This document shows, in pieces, positions 27,009 to 36,565 of a stretch of 64,000 bases of DNA. The position numbers and the translations under genes were made by a program. The DNA lies in assembly GCF_029433105.1 (NCBI RefSeq), contig NZ_JARNTW010000018.1:1-64000 (forward strand), in the 5' to 3' direction. Every line of letters begins with the position of its first letter. Position 1 is the first letter of the stretch. This DNA is from Runella sp. MFBS21. GTDB lineage: Bacteria > Bacteroidota > Bacteroidia > Cytophagales > Spirosomataceae. The notes under the pieces are model-generated. The model made no database searches. It worked only from the letters and a program-made list of their open reading frames with translations, and was not told the DNA's origin.

Positions 27009-27078
27009 TTCTAATAAAATTCTAATTTTTTTCTATTGATTTTCTAACAGACACTGACTGACAATAAGCCGACTTTTG
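27009..27078 (+). promoter_or_regulatory. Four 11-bp-phased TTCTAAT repeats and promoter of the efflux genes
   Basis: TTCTAAT (27009), TTCTAAT (27020), TTCTATT (27031) and TTCTAAC (27042) recur with an exact 11-bp period. Direct repeats one helical turn apart are the classic binding site of OmpR-family dimers. GACTTTTG (27071-27078), one mismatch from TAnnTTTG, lies 22 bp beyond the last repeat. The array therefore ends about where the -33 element would be, fitting transcriptional activation. Confidence 0.68.
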
Positions 27079-27104
27079 CGCCCAATAATTCATAGGCGTA
27101 AACA

Positions 27105-28364
27105 ATGCAATTTTCGTTAAGGCATATATTCATGGGGGTTTGTATCTTGTGCCATTGCTTGAAAGCAATAGCACAAGACAAATATACCCTACAAAAATCA
27201 CTACAGACGGCTAGAAACAACAATCCTACGCTCAAAACTGAGCAGTTAAATATAAGTATTGCGCAGACGGGAATCACTTCGGCCAAACTTCGTCCTAATC
27301 CCATTTTAAACAATCAGACTTTACAGCTGATTAAGCACACCCAATTGTTCCCAAATACAGATTGGTATAATACAAAAAATCGTCAGGTTTGGTGGCAATT
27401 GACCAAGCCTTTTCAAACTACTGCTCAACGTACCTACAAAATTGAGGTTGCGACTAAAAATGTGGCTTATACCAATCAATATTATTTTGAGACCGAACGC
27501 AATCTTTTTGCAGAAGTATCCATAAAATGGCTTGAAGTATGGATAGCTCAAAAAAAATTAGATATCATTCAAATTGCCAAAACTAATATTGATAGCCTGA
27601 TTATAAAAAATCAAATTAGGTACAAAAATGAGGTGATTACCCAAACAGATTTATTCCGCACGGAGCTATTAGCCAAACAATTTTCTATACAGGCCAAAAC
27701 CGCCTCTCAAGATGTAATCAACCGACTCGATGAATTAAAATTGCTATTAGGAATTCAGGAACAAATAAGCGTTGACACTAGAGATAGTACTTTATTTACT
27801 ATAGCTTCTAATATTGATAATTTACTCGCACAATCTTTGCAAAGTAGAAGCGACATTCAGACCATAAAGTCTTTAATTGAAGTAGCTAGTAGCAATATAA
27901 AATTACAAAAATCTCTTGCCTTTCCACAGCCCGAAATTGGCTTCATTTGGAACCCTCAAAACGCCATTCCTTATTTCGGCATTTTTGCCACTATTGAATT
28001 ACCTATTTTTAATCGAAATCAAGGCGAAATAAAAAAATCATATTTACTAAAAGAGCAAGCAGAAAAACAGCTTTTCGTTACTCAATCCAAAATCCAAACC
28101 GAAATCAAAGTTGCATTTGCAAACTTTCAATTGCAACAACAAAACCTTGAAAGTTTTAATTTTCTTTTACAACAATCGCAAACCATTTTGGACAATGTAA
28201 AATATGCTTATTTAAAAGGCGGCACCACTATCGTAGATTTTCTGGAAGCACAACGTAGTTGGCTGGAAACACAGCAACAATATTATGAAGCAAACCAATC
28301 ATATAGACAAAGCTACATTCAGCTACTTTACGTAACAGGTTTAATTAATCAATTGGCACAATGA
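27105..28364 (+). CDS. TolC-family outer-membrane efflux protein (CzcC-like)
   Basis: The 419-residue protein has an N-terminal signal (GVCILCHCLKAIAQ) and two TolC-type repeats of long helices plus short strands. Examples are LQTARNNNPTLKTEQLNI and the repeat-end motif VKYAYLKGGTTIVDFLEAQ near residue 365, typical of CzcC/CusC proteins. It forms the trimeric outer-membrane exit duct of the tripartite pump. Its stop overlaps the start of the adaptor gene by 4 nt. Confidence 0.9.
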   Translation: MQFSLRHIFMGVCILCHCLKAIAQDKYTLQKSLQTARNNNPTLKTEQLNISIAQTGITSAKLRPNPILNNQTLQLIKHTQLFPNTDWYNTKNRQVWWQLTKPFQTTAQRTYKIEVATKNVAYTNQYYFETERNLFAEVSIKWLEVWIAQKKLDIIQIAKTNIDSLIIKNQIRYKNEVITQTDLFRTELLAKQFSIQAKTASQDVINRLDELKLLLGIQEQISVDTRDSTLFTIASNIDNLLAQSLQSRSDIQTIKSLIEVASSNIKLQKSLAFPQPEIGFIWNPQNAIPYFGIFATIELPIFNRNQGEIKKSYLLKEQAEKQLFVTQSKIQTEIKVAFANFQLQQQNLESFNFLLQQSQTILDNVKYAYLKGGTTIVDFLEAQRSWLETQQQYYEANQSYRQSYIQLLYVTGLINQLAQ

Positions 28365-29455
28365 TAAAAAAATTAGTTTACCTATTTATATTTATATTTA
28401 TTTTTTTGTTCATCTCCTGCGGGAAGAATGAACAAAAAATAAGTAATAACCAGACCTCCCCTATTTTAAAAAATAGCGGAACGAATATTATTTTTCCTGA
28501 CACGACTATTGTTTCTTTTTTCAAAACCGAAAAAGTCAACATGACTAATATAGAGGCTGAACTAACAGCTCCGGGCAAAATAGCGGCTACAGTTGTATAT
28601 TCTAGTGAGGGGGCTTCACAAAATATCATTTTGTTTGACAATCCAGAGTTGGCCAGCAATTATACCCAAATCATCCAACACCAGATTAGTATCACACAAC
28701 AGGCGGGGATTATCAGGCAAAAACAAGGCATCATTCAGCAGAAAGACGCCATTATTAAACAAAAGCAAGTCGAGCTAGCCCGTTTTAAAGATTTAGCAGC
28801 CCACGGAGTGGCTACGGGTAAAGAAGTAGCAGATGCGCAAACGGATTTGTTGATTGCAGAAACAGAACGTACATCTTCACAAACTGACTTACAAGTTGCT
28901 CAAACTGAATTATCGAATGCTAAAGCTGGGATTATCGAACATGAATCTATCTTAAAATCAGGGGGATTCAATCCCGAAATATTACGAAGAGCAAAAGTAG
29001 GAACGGCCTATATCATCTGTGAGATACCTGAAAATCAAATTGAGAAAATTAAAGTGAGCCAATCTTGTAACATCGTTTTTACGGCATTTCCCAACGAAAA
29101 ATTCATCGGCAAAATAGATGTCGTGGCAGACGTGGTAGACCATACTACCCGAATGATGAAAGTGAGAATCTTAGTAACCAATGCAACAAATCAATTGAAA
29201 GCGGGGATGTTTGCCAATGTTTCATTTGGTTTGAGTGAAGCCAATTTTATAAATATTAGCAAAAATTCATTGATAACCATTCAAGGCAAACAGTATGTTT
29301 TTATCAAAAAATCAATCAATGAATTTGAACGCAAAGAAATTCAGATTGGGCAACAAATTGGCGACCGAATCATTGTTTTTAACGGACTCGCCAATGGTAC
29401 CGAAATCGCTACAGAAGGTGTAATGCAACTCAAAGGGCTATCTTTTGGCTACTAA
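28361..29455 (+). CDS. Efflux RND periplasmic adaptor (CzcB-like lipoprotein)
   Basis: The 364-residue protein has a lipobox (LFISC, Cys about 20), so it is lipid-anchored in the periplasm. A long coiled-coil hairpin at about 105-200 (many Gln/Lys/Glu heptads, turn near AAHGVATGKEVADA) is flanked by lipoyl and beta-barrel domains (IEKIKVSQSCNIVF, MMKVRILVTNATNQLKAGMF). It links the RND pump to the TolC duct. The N-terminal part lacks the His/Met-rich metal-binding extension of some CzcB/CusB proteins. Confidence 0.9.
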   Translation: MIKKLVYLFIFIFIFLFISCGKNEQKISNNQTSPILKNSGTNIIFPDTTIVSFFKTEKVNMTNIEAELTAPGKIAATVVYSSEGASQNIILFDNPELASNYTQIIQHQISITQQAGIIRQKQGIIQQKDAIIKQKQVELARFKDLAAHGVATGKEVADAQTDLLIAETERTSSQTDLQVAQTELSNAKAGIIEHESILKSGGFNPEILRRAKVGTAYIICEIPENQIEKIKVSQSCNIVFTAFPNEKFIGKIDVVADVVDHTTRMMKVRILVTNATNQLKAGMFANVSFGLSEANFINISKNSLITIQGKQYVFIKKSINEFERKEIQIGQQIGDRIIVFNGLANGTEIATEGVMQLKGLSFGY

Positions 29456-29469
29456 CCCGATGGTAAATT

Positions 29470-32400
29470 ATGCTTAAAAATCTTCTCATATTTTCCTTAA
29501 AAAACCGCTGGTTGGTAGTAGGTCTCAGTGTGGCACTAATGGTGGCTGGCTATTTTTGTTTTACCCAACTCAAAATTGAAGCCTACCCCGATATTGCTGA
29601 TACAAATGTCATCATCGTAGCTCAATATCCAGGGCGCGCTGCCGAAGAAGTCGAACAGCAAGTAACGGTTCCGATTGAAAGAGCCTTACAAAACACGCCC
29701 AATGTTTTGGATCGTAGAAGCCGAACCATTTTTGGATTATCGGTGGTTCAACTTACTTTCAAAGACAAAACGAACGATTATTTTGCGCGCCAACAAGTGA
29801 TAGAGCGCTTGGCTACTGCCCAACTTCCCGACGGAGTAACGCCAGAGTTGGCTCCTTTGTCAACGGCAGTAGGCGAGATTTTTCGTTATGTAGTAGAAGC
29901 TCCCCCCAATTTTTCATCAATTCAGCTAAGAGATTTACAAGATTGGGTCATTAAGCCTTATTTACTTCAAACCGCCGGTATCGCCGATATTGTGACTTTT
30001 GGCGGGCCTTTAAAGCAGTTCCATATTCTTACTTACCCCGATCAATTACGGAAATATAACTTGACAATTTCTGACGTCGAAAATGCCATTAAATCTAATA
30101 ATCAAAATACGGGCGGAAATCTCATCGAAAGAGGAGGACAGGGATTTGCGGTTCGCGGATTAGGCGCTATCAAAAATGAAATTGACATCGAAAACATCGT
30201 TTTACAGTCCGACAACGGAATTCCTATTTTTGTCCGAGATGTAGCAAGCGTAGAAATTACGCCCCCTCCCCCAAGCGGTGTTTTGGGGTATACTGTTACG
30301 AATGAAAATATAAATGTAAACAACGGGGTAGAAGGAATCATACTCCTCCGAAGATACGAGAACCCAAGTGAAGTATTGGTAGAGCTTAAGCGGCGAATAG
30401 CTGAGTTGAAAGAACATGAATTGCCCGAAGGAGTCAAAATTAGAACGCTTTACGACCGCAGTTTTCTAATTGACCATTCTTTACATACCGTTGGCAAAAC
30501 CCTCTTTGAAGGAGTAAGTATCGTCATTATTATCTTGATTTTCTTTTTGGGAAGTGTGCGAAGTGCATTGGTAGTGGCTTTTACCATTCCATTTTCATTG
30601 CTTTTTGCTTTTATTATCATGTGGTTTACGGGTATTCCTGCCAATCTCCTCTCTTTAGGGGCGATTGACTTCGGGATTATAGTAGATGGCGCAGTCGTAA
30701 TGACGGAGCACTTGATAAGAAAATATCGAACGACAACCCTCAATGAAAAAAAAGAAGGTATCCAAAAAATCACCCTATTTTCAGCACAGGAGGTAAGCAG
30801 AGAGATTTTTTTTTCGGTCACTATCATTATTTTGGCCTACATGCCGATTTTGTTAATGACCCGTGTCGAAGGCAAATTATTTACCCCTATGGCATTGACT
30901 TTGGCCTTTGCGGTGATTGGCTCCATGATTGCAGCCTTAACTTTCATTCCGGTTTTGATTTCCTTTGTTTATCACAAAGCCATTTCCAATCCTGACAAAC
31001 CCTTTCAAGAACACAAAAATAGAGTTCTTGAAGCAATTGAAAATTTCTATGAAAAAACTCTTTCTGAGCTTTTAAAACACTATAAAAGAACAGTTTTAGT
31101 TGGTTTTGGAGTAGTATTGTTACTAATCTCCTTAGGATTAAAGCTAGGGAGCGAGTTTTTGCCCGAGCTAGATGAAGGTTCCATATTTCTTCGCGGAAAT
31201 TTTCCTGCCGGAATCACCATTCAAGAAAATGCGAAATATGCTCCCGCGATTCGTAGTATTATTGCCCAATACCCCCAAATATCTTTTGTGATTACCCAAA
31301 CAGGTAGAAACGACGATGGCACAGATCCTTTCCCACCCAACCGAAATGAAATTTTGGTTGGATTAAAAGATTATCATTTGTGGAGTGATACCATTTCAAA
31401 AAAAGAATTGGTAAAACAAGTTCGCGCTAAATTAGAAAGAGCATTGCCCAGCGTAAAATTCACCTCTGGCCAGCCTATCATTGATCAAGTGATGGAAATC
31501 GTTACGGGTAGCGCTGCCGACCTTGCCGTTTCAATCATAGGCGATGATTTGGTAATGATGCGTACTAAGGCCGATAGCATCGCGAGGGTGGTAAAATCAA
31601 TGTCAGGAAGCGAAGGCGTAAATATTGAGCAGGAAGGTACACAAGAGCAACTTGCCATTAAAATCAATAGAGCCTATGCCGCCCGGTATGGCATCAATGT
31701 CTCGGATATTCAAAATATGATTGAGGCCGCAATCGGGGGCAAAAATATTTCTGTACTCTATGACGGTACCAAACGCTACGATATCGTAATTCGCTACTTG
31801 CCCCAATTCCGAAATAACATTGATGAAATAAAAAAACTACTTGTTCCGTCTGCCAATGGTTCACTTATCCCAATGGCACAGCTCGCCGAAATCAATTTTG
31901 TGGAAGGACAAACCAACATTTACCGCTATAACAACAAACGAATGATCACGGTACGAACCAACATCAGAGGTAGAGATCAAGGCGGGTTTGTAAAAGAACT
32001 TCAAAAGAGAATTGAAAAAGAAATCCATATTCCGAAAGGCTACGAAATTGTCTATGGCGGTCAATACGAAAACCTAGAACGAGCTGGAAAACAATTGGCA
32101 TTGACCATTCCACTCACCTTGGTCGTGGTATTTGTATTCTTGTTTATGCTTTACAAAAATTTTACGCATACACTCATTACTACAAGCTGTGTTTTGTTTG
32201 CCCTTGCGGGCGGAATTATAGCCTTGCTTATTAGAGGGTATTATTTTAATGTATCGGCTGGGGTGGGCTTTGTGTCTATTTTCGGAATATCAGTGATGGC
32301 GGGTGTATTGTTGGTTTCGGCATTAAATAGAGCCGCAAGTAGCGGCTTGGTTTCGCAATCACTCATCAATCAGATATCAAAAGAGCAATTAAGAGCTATT

Positions 32401-32586
32401 TTGTCTATTCTTGTGCTAGCGATTCTGGGGCTTATCCCTGCCGCGATTTCAAGCGGCATTGGCTCTGACGTACAACGACCATTGGCCACCGTAATCATTG
32501 GGGGACTGACAAGCACCTTGATTTTTGCACCCCTTATCATCCCGCCTCTTTATTGGTGGGCAAATCACAATGGAAGTAAAGAGTAA
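29470..32586 (+). CDS. Heavy-metal efflux RND pump (CzcA type, HME family)
   Basis: This 1038-residue inner-membrane proton antiporter has 12 predicted transmembrane segments and two large periplasmic loops. In TM4 the proton-relay signature reads D400-F-G-I-I-V-D406-G-A-V-V-M-T-E413. The D-D-E set is typical of divalent-cation pumps (Zn2+/Co2+/Cd2+ or Ni2+), whereas Cu+/Ag+ pumps of the CusA type lack the first Asp. The N-terminus (IEAYPDIADTNVIIVAQYPGR) and the Gly-rich GGQYENLERA are standard. It is the last gene of a five-gene regulator-kinase-pump run. Confidence 0.94.
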   Translation: MLKNLLIFSLKNRWLVVGLSVALMVAGYFCFTQLKIEAYPDIADTNVIIVAQYPGRAAEEVEQQVTVPIERALQNTPNVLDRRSRTIFGLSVVQLTFKDKTNDYFARQQVIERLATAQLPDGVTPELAPLSTAVGEIFRYVVEAPPNFSSIQLRDLQDWVIKPYLLQTAGIADIVTFGGPLKQFHILTYPDQLRKYNLTISDVENAIKSNNQNTGGNLIERGGQGFAVRGLGAIKNEIDIENIVLQSDNGIPIFVRDVASVEITPPPPSGVLGYTVTNENINVNNGVEGIILLRRYENPSEVLVELKRRIAELKEHELPEGVKIRTLYDRSFLIDHSLHTVGKTLFEGVSIVIIILIFFLGSVRSALVVAFTIPFSLLFAFIIMWFTGIPANLLSLGAIDFGIIVDGAVVMTEHLIRKYRTTTLNEKKEGIQKITLFSAQEVSREIFFSVTIIILAYMPILLMTRVEGKLFTPMALTLAFAVIGSMIAALTFIPVLISFVYHKAISNPDKPFQEHKNRVLEAIENFYEKTLSELLKHYKRTVLVGFGVVLLLISLGLKLGSEFLPELDEGSIFLRGNFPAGITIQENAKYAPAIRSIIAQYPQISFVITQTGRNDDGTDPFPPNRNEILVGLKDYHLWSDTISKKELVKQVRAKLERALPSVKFTSGQPIIDQVMEIVTGSAADLAVSIIGDDLVMMRTKADSIARVVKSMSGSEGVNIEQEGTQEQLAIKINRAYAARYGINVSDIQNMIEAAIGGKNISVLYDGTKRYDIVIRYLPQFRNNIDEIKKLLVPSANGSLIPMAQLAEINFVEGQTNIYRYNNKRMITVRTNIRGRDQGGFVKELQKRIEKEIHIPKGYEIVYGGQYENLERAGKQLALTIPLTLVVVFVFLFMLYKNFTHTLITTSCVLFALAGGIIALLIRGYYFNVSAGVGFVSIFGISVMAGVLLVSALNRAASSGLVSQSLINQISKEQLRAILSILVLAILGLIPAAISSGIGSDVQRPLATVIIGGLTSTLIFAPLIIPPLYWWANHNGSKE

Positions 32587-32607
32587 TCATCATTTGATCA
32601 AACCAAC

Positions 32608-35079
32608 TTATAACTTTACTTGCAAAGTCAAATAAAAACTACGGCCATCAGAAGGTAAAATTCCGGGACCAGGATAGCCTGTGGCACGCCGAGTGTAGTA
32701 CATTTCGTTGGCCAGATTGTTGAGACTTGTTTCTATCCGGTACTTCCTAAATTCATACGAAAGGCTTAAATCCATGATTTTGTAAGTCGGAATCACGCCT
32801 ACGACTCCCGCTACTCCCCCCTCACGGGCATTGGTAGCATCCGCAAACTGCTCAGTAAGGTAAGTCAACTGATAAGATGCTTTCAGGTTTTTGTACGCTA
32901 CCCGTAGGCCACTTTTTAGGTTGATTTTAGGGACAAATTCCACCTGATTTCCTTGGATACCGGGCATTTGGCTCGCTTTGTACTCTGATTTGATGTAGGC
33001 AACATTTGTAAAAATTACCCCGCTTACGTTTTTGGTTTCAGGTCGTAGTAGTCGCCAAAAATCGGCCTCGGCGTAAGATTCTACGCCCATAATAATCGCC
33101 TGACCAATGTTACTTCTCAGCCGCAAAACACGGTTGTTTTCATCATAAAATTGTACTTCGCCGATACGATTATTATAATTAAGATAAAACACTCCAATGT
33201 CATAATTATAGAAAGTGGTTTGTTGGCTTCTTACGCCCAAATCTATCGAATAGCCCTTTTCATCTTTCATGTTGGGGTCGATGACCTGCGACGGATTCGC
33301 AATGCGCATGTCGCTAAAAGTAATAGAGCGATAGTTTTGGGAGACATTTCCATAAATATCTATCTGGCTATGAGGCTTGTAACTCACCCCTACCCCACCC
33401 AGTACAAACTGTCGTCCGTTGGTACGGTATTCATCAGTGCGTTGGATATTCAGGATATTTCCTGCCAAATCGCGGGTAATATTTCCATAAAAACCATCCG
33501 CAGTAGTATAGATATATTCATAACGTAACCCCGGCGTAATCGACCATTGGTCGTTGAGATAAAACACATTTTCTACAAAAACAGACACATTTCGATTAGG
33601 AAAACGATAGTCATAAGTGATGAATCTCTCTGGCTCTACAAAACTAAAATCGGCATCTCTTCCTGTACTACCAAGCCCTTGCTGACTATGATTGAACCCA
33701 TGATAATAGCGTACTCCCGCCAACAATACCGAAAGGCTTTTTTTGATAAAATACCGATTCAAATAGCGAGCCTCCGCACCCCAGTTTTTAAAATCCCCTT
33801 TGATGAGATCCCGCTCAGAGTTATCGTCGATAGTAGCAACGCGGTTGGGCCGAAATCCTAATGAATAACGGTTGGCCAAAAGCCCAAACAATCTCAAATT
33901 AAACTCTTGATTGATACTAAACTTGTGGTCAAAATGCATCGCCATCAAGTTCCAATTTACTTTAAACCAGTTGCGTTCGCGGTTGGTTTGTCGAGGATTG
34001 TCTCGAAACATCCCGTCGGTCAAGCCTCCGGGTTGCTGCGCCAAATAACTCATATGGGTGATGTCTATCCCTACCACACTTTTTTCGGACAGCCGATAAT
34101 CTACATCGGCATACAGCGTAACATTATCAAAATGGGAATTGGCACGCCAACCGTCGCCTCTCTTGTACTGAAAAAAAGAATAATAGCTCAATTTTCCGAC
34201 GGTTCCGCTTGCACTTGTGAAGGTATTATAAAATCCAAAAGAACCCACGCTTTGGCGCGCCAACAATTCCAGTTTGCGAGTAGGATTGGGTTTCTTCATC
34301 ACAAAGTTGAGCAGTCCGCCAAACTGCGTTCCGTATTGCAGCGAAGCAGCCCCTCTCACAATCTGAATTCGTCCAATTGCTTCTACAGGAGGTGTGTAGT
34401 AGCTTTCGGGATAGCCGAGGGCATCGGCACTAATATCATATCCATTTTGACGAACGTTGAAATTGGACGTACGATTAGGGTCTAATCCCCGCCCTCCGAT
34501 GCTCAACTGCAAACCTGCGCCGTCATTCTCCCAAATATTCAATCCTGCTACCCGCGCATATACTTGGCGGGCATTATTGGTAGCAAGGTTGGCTACGAGT
34601 TGTTCTGGAATAATCACCTCCGTTTTTTTGCCTTCGTAGATACCCATGCTTTCTACGCCTCTCATCCGCGTAAAACCAAAATCAGTCTGTTTGTCTTTAA
34701 TGACAACTTCGTCGAGACGTTCCTGACGCCCTTGCAATAGTAAACGCAAGGTTTGGTCTTTGCCTTCTACCGTAAAAGTGTATTTAAGTGCTTTAAAATC
34801 AGCCGAAATGAGTTGTAATGTATAAGTACCATTGGATAAATCTCCGAAAGAGAATCCCCCTTTTTCGTTGGTAATAGTAGAGCGTTCCCCTTCTTGTCGT
34901 CCTTCCAAATAAATGACACAGCCTTTGACGGCACTACTGTCTTGCTGGGAAAGCACTACGCCCGACACTCTAAATTGAGCAAATACCGTAGCTGATAACA
35001 AACTCAAAACAAGGAGATTGGCTAGAGGTACTAATTTAAAAATTCGATAATTTGGAAATGAGTATTTCCTCCATTTCAT
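32608..35079 (-). CDS. TonB-dependent receptor, FecA-like, with CarboxypepD-reg-like domain
   Basis: The call uses ATG 35079, which gives a basic n-region and a signal segment (LVPLANLLVLSLLSATVFAQ). ATG 35097 is a possible alternative, and the frame reaches back to 35205 inside the HTTM gene. Next come a carboxypeptidase-regulatory-like domain (VSGVVLSQQDSSAVKGCVIY), a plug domain (IIPEQLVANLATNNARQVYA, then VRGAASLQYGTQFGGLLN) and a 22-strand barrel ending in a strand that finishes with LQVKL. Such receptors import ferric-siderophore or other large ligands using TonB energy. As last gene of the DUF4856-imelysin-HTTM operon it probably handles an iron source. Confidence 0.9.
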   Translation of the reverse strand: MKWRKYSFPNYRIFKLVPLANLLVLSLLSATVFAQFRVSGVVLSQQDSSAVKGCVIYLEGRQEGERSTITNEKGGFSFGDLSNGTYTLQLISADFKALKYTFTVEGKDQTLRLLLQGRQERLDEVVIKDKQTDFGFTRMRGVESMGIYEGKKTEVIIPEQLVANLATNNARQVYARVAGLNIWENDGAGLQLSIGGRGLDPNRTSNFNVRQNGYDISADALGYPESYYTPPVEAIGRIQIVRGAASLQYGTQFGGLLNFVMKKPNPTRKLELLARQSVGSFGFYNTFTSASGTVGKLSYYSFFQYKRGDGWRANSHFDNVTLYADVDYRLSEKSVVGIDITHMSYLAQQPGGLTDGMFRDNPRQTNRERNWFKVNWNLMAMHFDHKFSINQEFNLRLFGLLANRYSLGFRPNRVATIDDNSERDLIKGDFKNWGAEARYLNRYFIKKSLSVLLAGVRYYHGFNHSQQGLGSTGRDADFSFVEPERFITYDYRFPNRNVSVFVENVFYLNDQWSITPGLRYEYIYTTADGFYGNITRDLAGNILNIQRTDEYRTNGRQFVLGGVGVSYKPHSQIDIYGNVSQNYRSITFSDMRIANPSQVIDPNMKDEKGYSIDLGVRSQQTTFYNYDIGVFYLNYNNRIGEVQFYDENNRVLRLRSNIGQAIIMGVESYAEADFWRLLRPETKNVSGVIFTNVAYIKSEYKASQMPGIQGNQVEFVPKINLKSGLRVAYKNLKASYQLTYLTEQFADATNAREGGVAGVVGVIPTYKIMDLSLSYEFRKYRIETSLNNLANEMYYTRRATGYPGPGILPSDGRSFYLTLQVKL

Positions 35080-35182
35080 TATTAGAATTCTCCTCATTTT
35101 AAAAATATTATCTTGACAAAAATCATTGACTACTAAACAGTTACAAAAAATATTCAACAAATAACTCGTAAAGATTTTATAG

Positions 35183-36535
35183 CTATAAACCTTTAATTTC
35201 ATCATTGAATGGAATAATCCACGATTTGTGTTTAAAAGATTCTCTTTCTTTGGCTAAGTCCACAAGCGGATCGATAAGAGGACGCCCCAAACGGCCATTT
35301 AGAGCTACATAAGAATCCACGTACACTTGCGGTGCGTGAAAGCCTTGGTTTTTGTAATAATCCCGTAAAATGTGCGCATACTGCAAAATCATATCAGGCT
35401 GCGTAGCCATCATTTTTTCCTGCAAAGGCGTCAGAAATTGATTGTTGTTGACGATGACTTGCCGGCCAGAGGCATCTTTGACCGTAAATTGCGCATAACC
35501 TGCCTTTTCCATCAGCATCACTCGCCACGAAAATCGGTACCCTTCCTCGGTCCAAAACAACTCTCCAGGGTAGCATAAATACCGAAATGGGAAGATAAGC
35601 TGTATCAAAAAAAACACGCCAAACATTCCCACTAACAGCTCCTGTTTCAAAAATGTATATTTGAAAATTTGACGAGGATACATAAAAGCTTCTGATGCCC
35701 CAATGACATTGCCTATTATTCCAATGATTTTTTGGTGAAATTTTGCAGAAAAAAACACAAGCGCCGTCACAATCATGACATAAGGAAACATCCCAATCGG
35801 GAAAAGAATTGCCGTAAGCAGATGGAAAACAACCACCGCCCCATAGGCCCAAGGTCTAGTGAAGCGATTCCAGAGTAAAAAAGGAATGCTTAAATCATAA
35901 ATGCACCCCAACCAACTAAAAACAAAAGGGACGATTGGGTGATTAAACCAGAAGCCAATAATGGGCAAATCATTGCGGGCAGGAAGCCATATCTTCAGGG
36001 GCACCGCGTGCAACAACCAATCGCTGTTTAGCTTTGCCAAACCAGCATAAAAATACAAAATACCTACCATCAATTTCAATGCATCAAGACACCACAGCGG
36101 AATGCTATCGGCCACTCGAACCCGATTTTGGAACGCATCTACCGAAAAATAGACCTGAGCTGGCAGAAAAATAAGCATCAAACATATCAGACTCACAAAA
36201 TAATAGTGATTCAAGTAGGTGGATTTATCGATAAGTTCGATGTAAGTAAAACTCAAAAAAAGCCCCACACTTGCCCAACGATAAAACCACCCCAACGCCA
36301 CCAACAAAGCCGAAAGTCCACAAATAGCAAAAACCACGTAGGTATATTCACCCAGTGGTTTGACAAATTCAAAACCATAAAAAGGGAAAAAAAAGCGCGG
36401 CTGAATGTAGAGTTGTTCAATCCACCCTTTAGCCCAAAACCGCACCACACTTCCCAAAAGCATCAACCCAAAAACAATCCTAAAAACGGCAAGCGGAGCG
36501 GCTGATACTGATTTTTGAAAATAAGATGACATCAA
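35183..36535 (-). CDS. HTTM-domain (vitamin K-dependent gamma-carboxylase-like) membrane protein
   Basis: The 450-residue protein has about seven to eight transmembrane segments in the first 300 residues and a soluble C-terminal part. The HTTM/VKGC pattern includes APLAVFRIVFGLML at the N-terminus and DKSTYLNHYYFVSLI near residue 105, containing the Lys expected in the active region. Eukaryotic relatives carboxylate glutamate; bacterial members are uncharacterised and often lie in iron or copper operons. Here it lies between imelysin-like and TonB receptor genes, so it may modify a partner of that uptake system (inference). The start is 31 nt after the imelysin stop. Confidence 0.85.
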   Translation of the reverse strand: MMSSYFQKSVSAAPLAVFRIVFGLMLLGSVVRFWAKGWIEQLYIQPRFFFPFYGFEFVKPLGEYTYVVFAICGLSALLVALGWFYRWASVGLFLSFTYIELIDKSTYLNHYYFVSLICLMLIFLPAQVYFSVDAFQNRVRVADSIPLWCLDALKLMVGILYFYAGLAKLNSDWLLHAVPLKIWLPARNDLPIIGFWFNHPIVPFVFSWLGCIYDLSIPFLLWNRFTRPWAYGAVVVFHLLTAILFPIGMFPYVMIVTALVFFSAKFHQKIIGIIGNVIGASEAFMYPRQIFKYTFLKQELLVGMFGVFFLIQLIFPFRYLCYPGELFWTEEGYRFSWRVMLMEKAGYAQFTVKDASGRQVIVNNNQFLTPLQEKMMATQPDMILQYAHILRDYYKNQGFHAPQVYVDSYVALNGRLGRPLIDPLVDLAKERESFKHKSWIIPFNDEIKGL

Positions 36536-36565
36536 AATCTAAAAATAGCTCTCATCAATTACCTC

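Noticed and set aside
27004-27104. Simple AT-rich spacer before the TolC-like gene
   Set aside because: The exact 11-bp periodicity of four heptamers is too regular to be dismissed as composition, so it is listed as an operator.
29470-32586. CusA-type copper/silver pump
   Set aside because: The TM4 signature keeps the first Asp (D400), which favours divalent-cation pumps. No Met-rich adaptor or CusF gene is present.
33907-34485. 192-codon plus-strand frame inside the TonB receptor
   Set aside because: It is antisense to a well-supported receptor and has no recognisable domain. Other plus-strand frames at 33151-33861 are similar shadows.
35394-35852. 152-codon frame overlapping the HTTM gene
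   Set aside because: It lies on the same strand in another frame of a conserved protein. Its Trp/Cys-rich composition is typical of a shadow frame.
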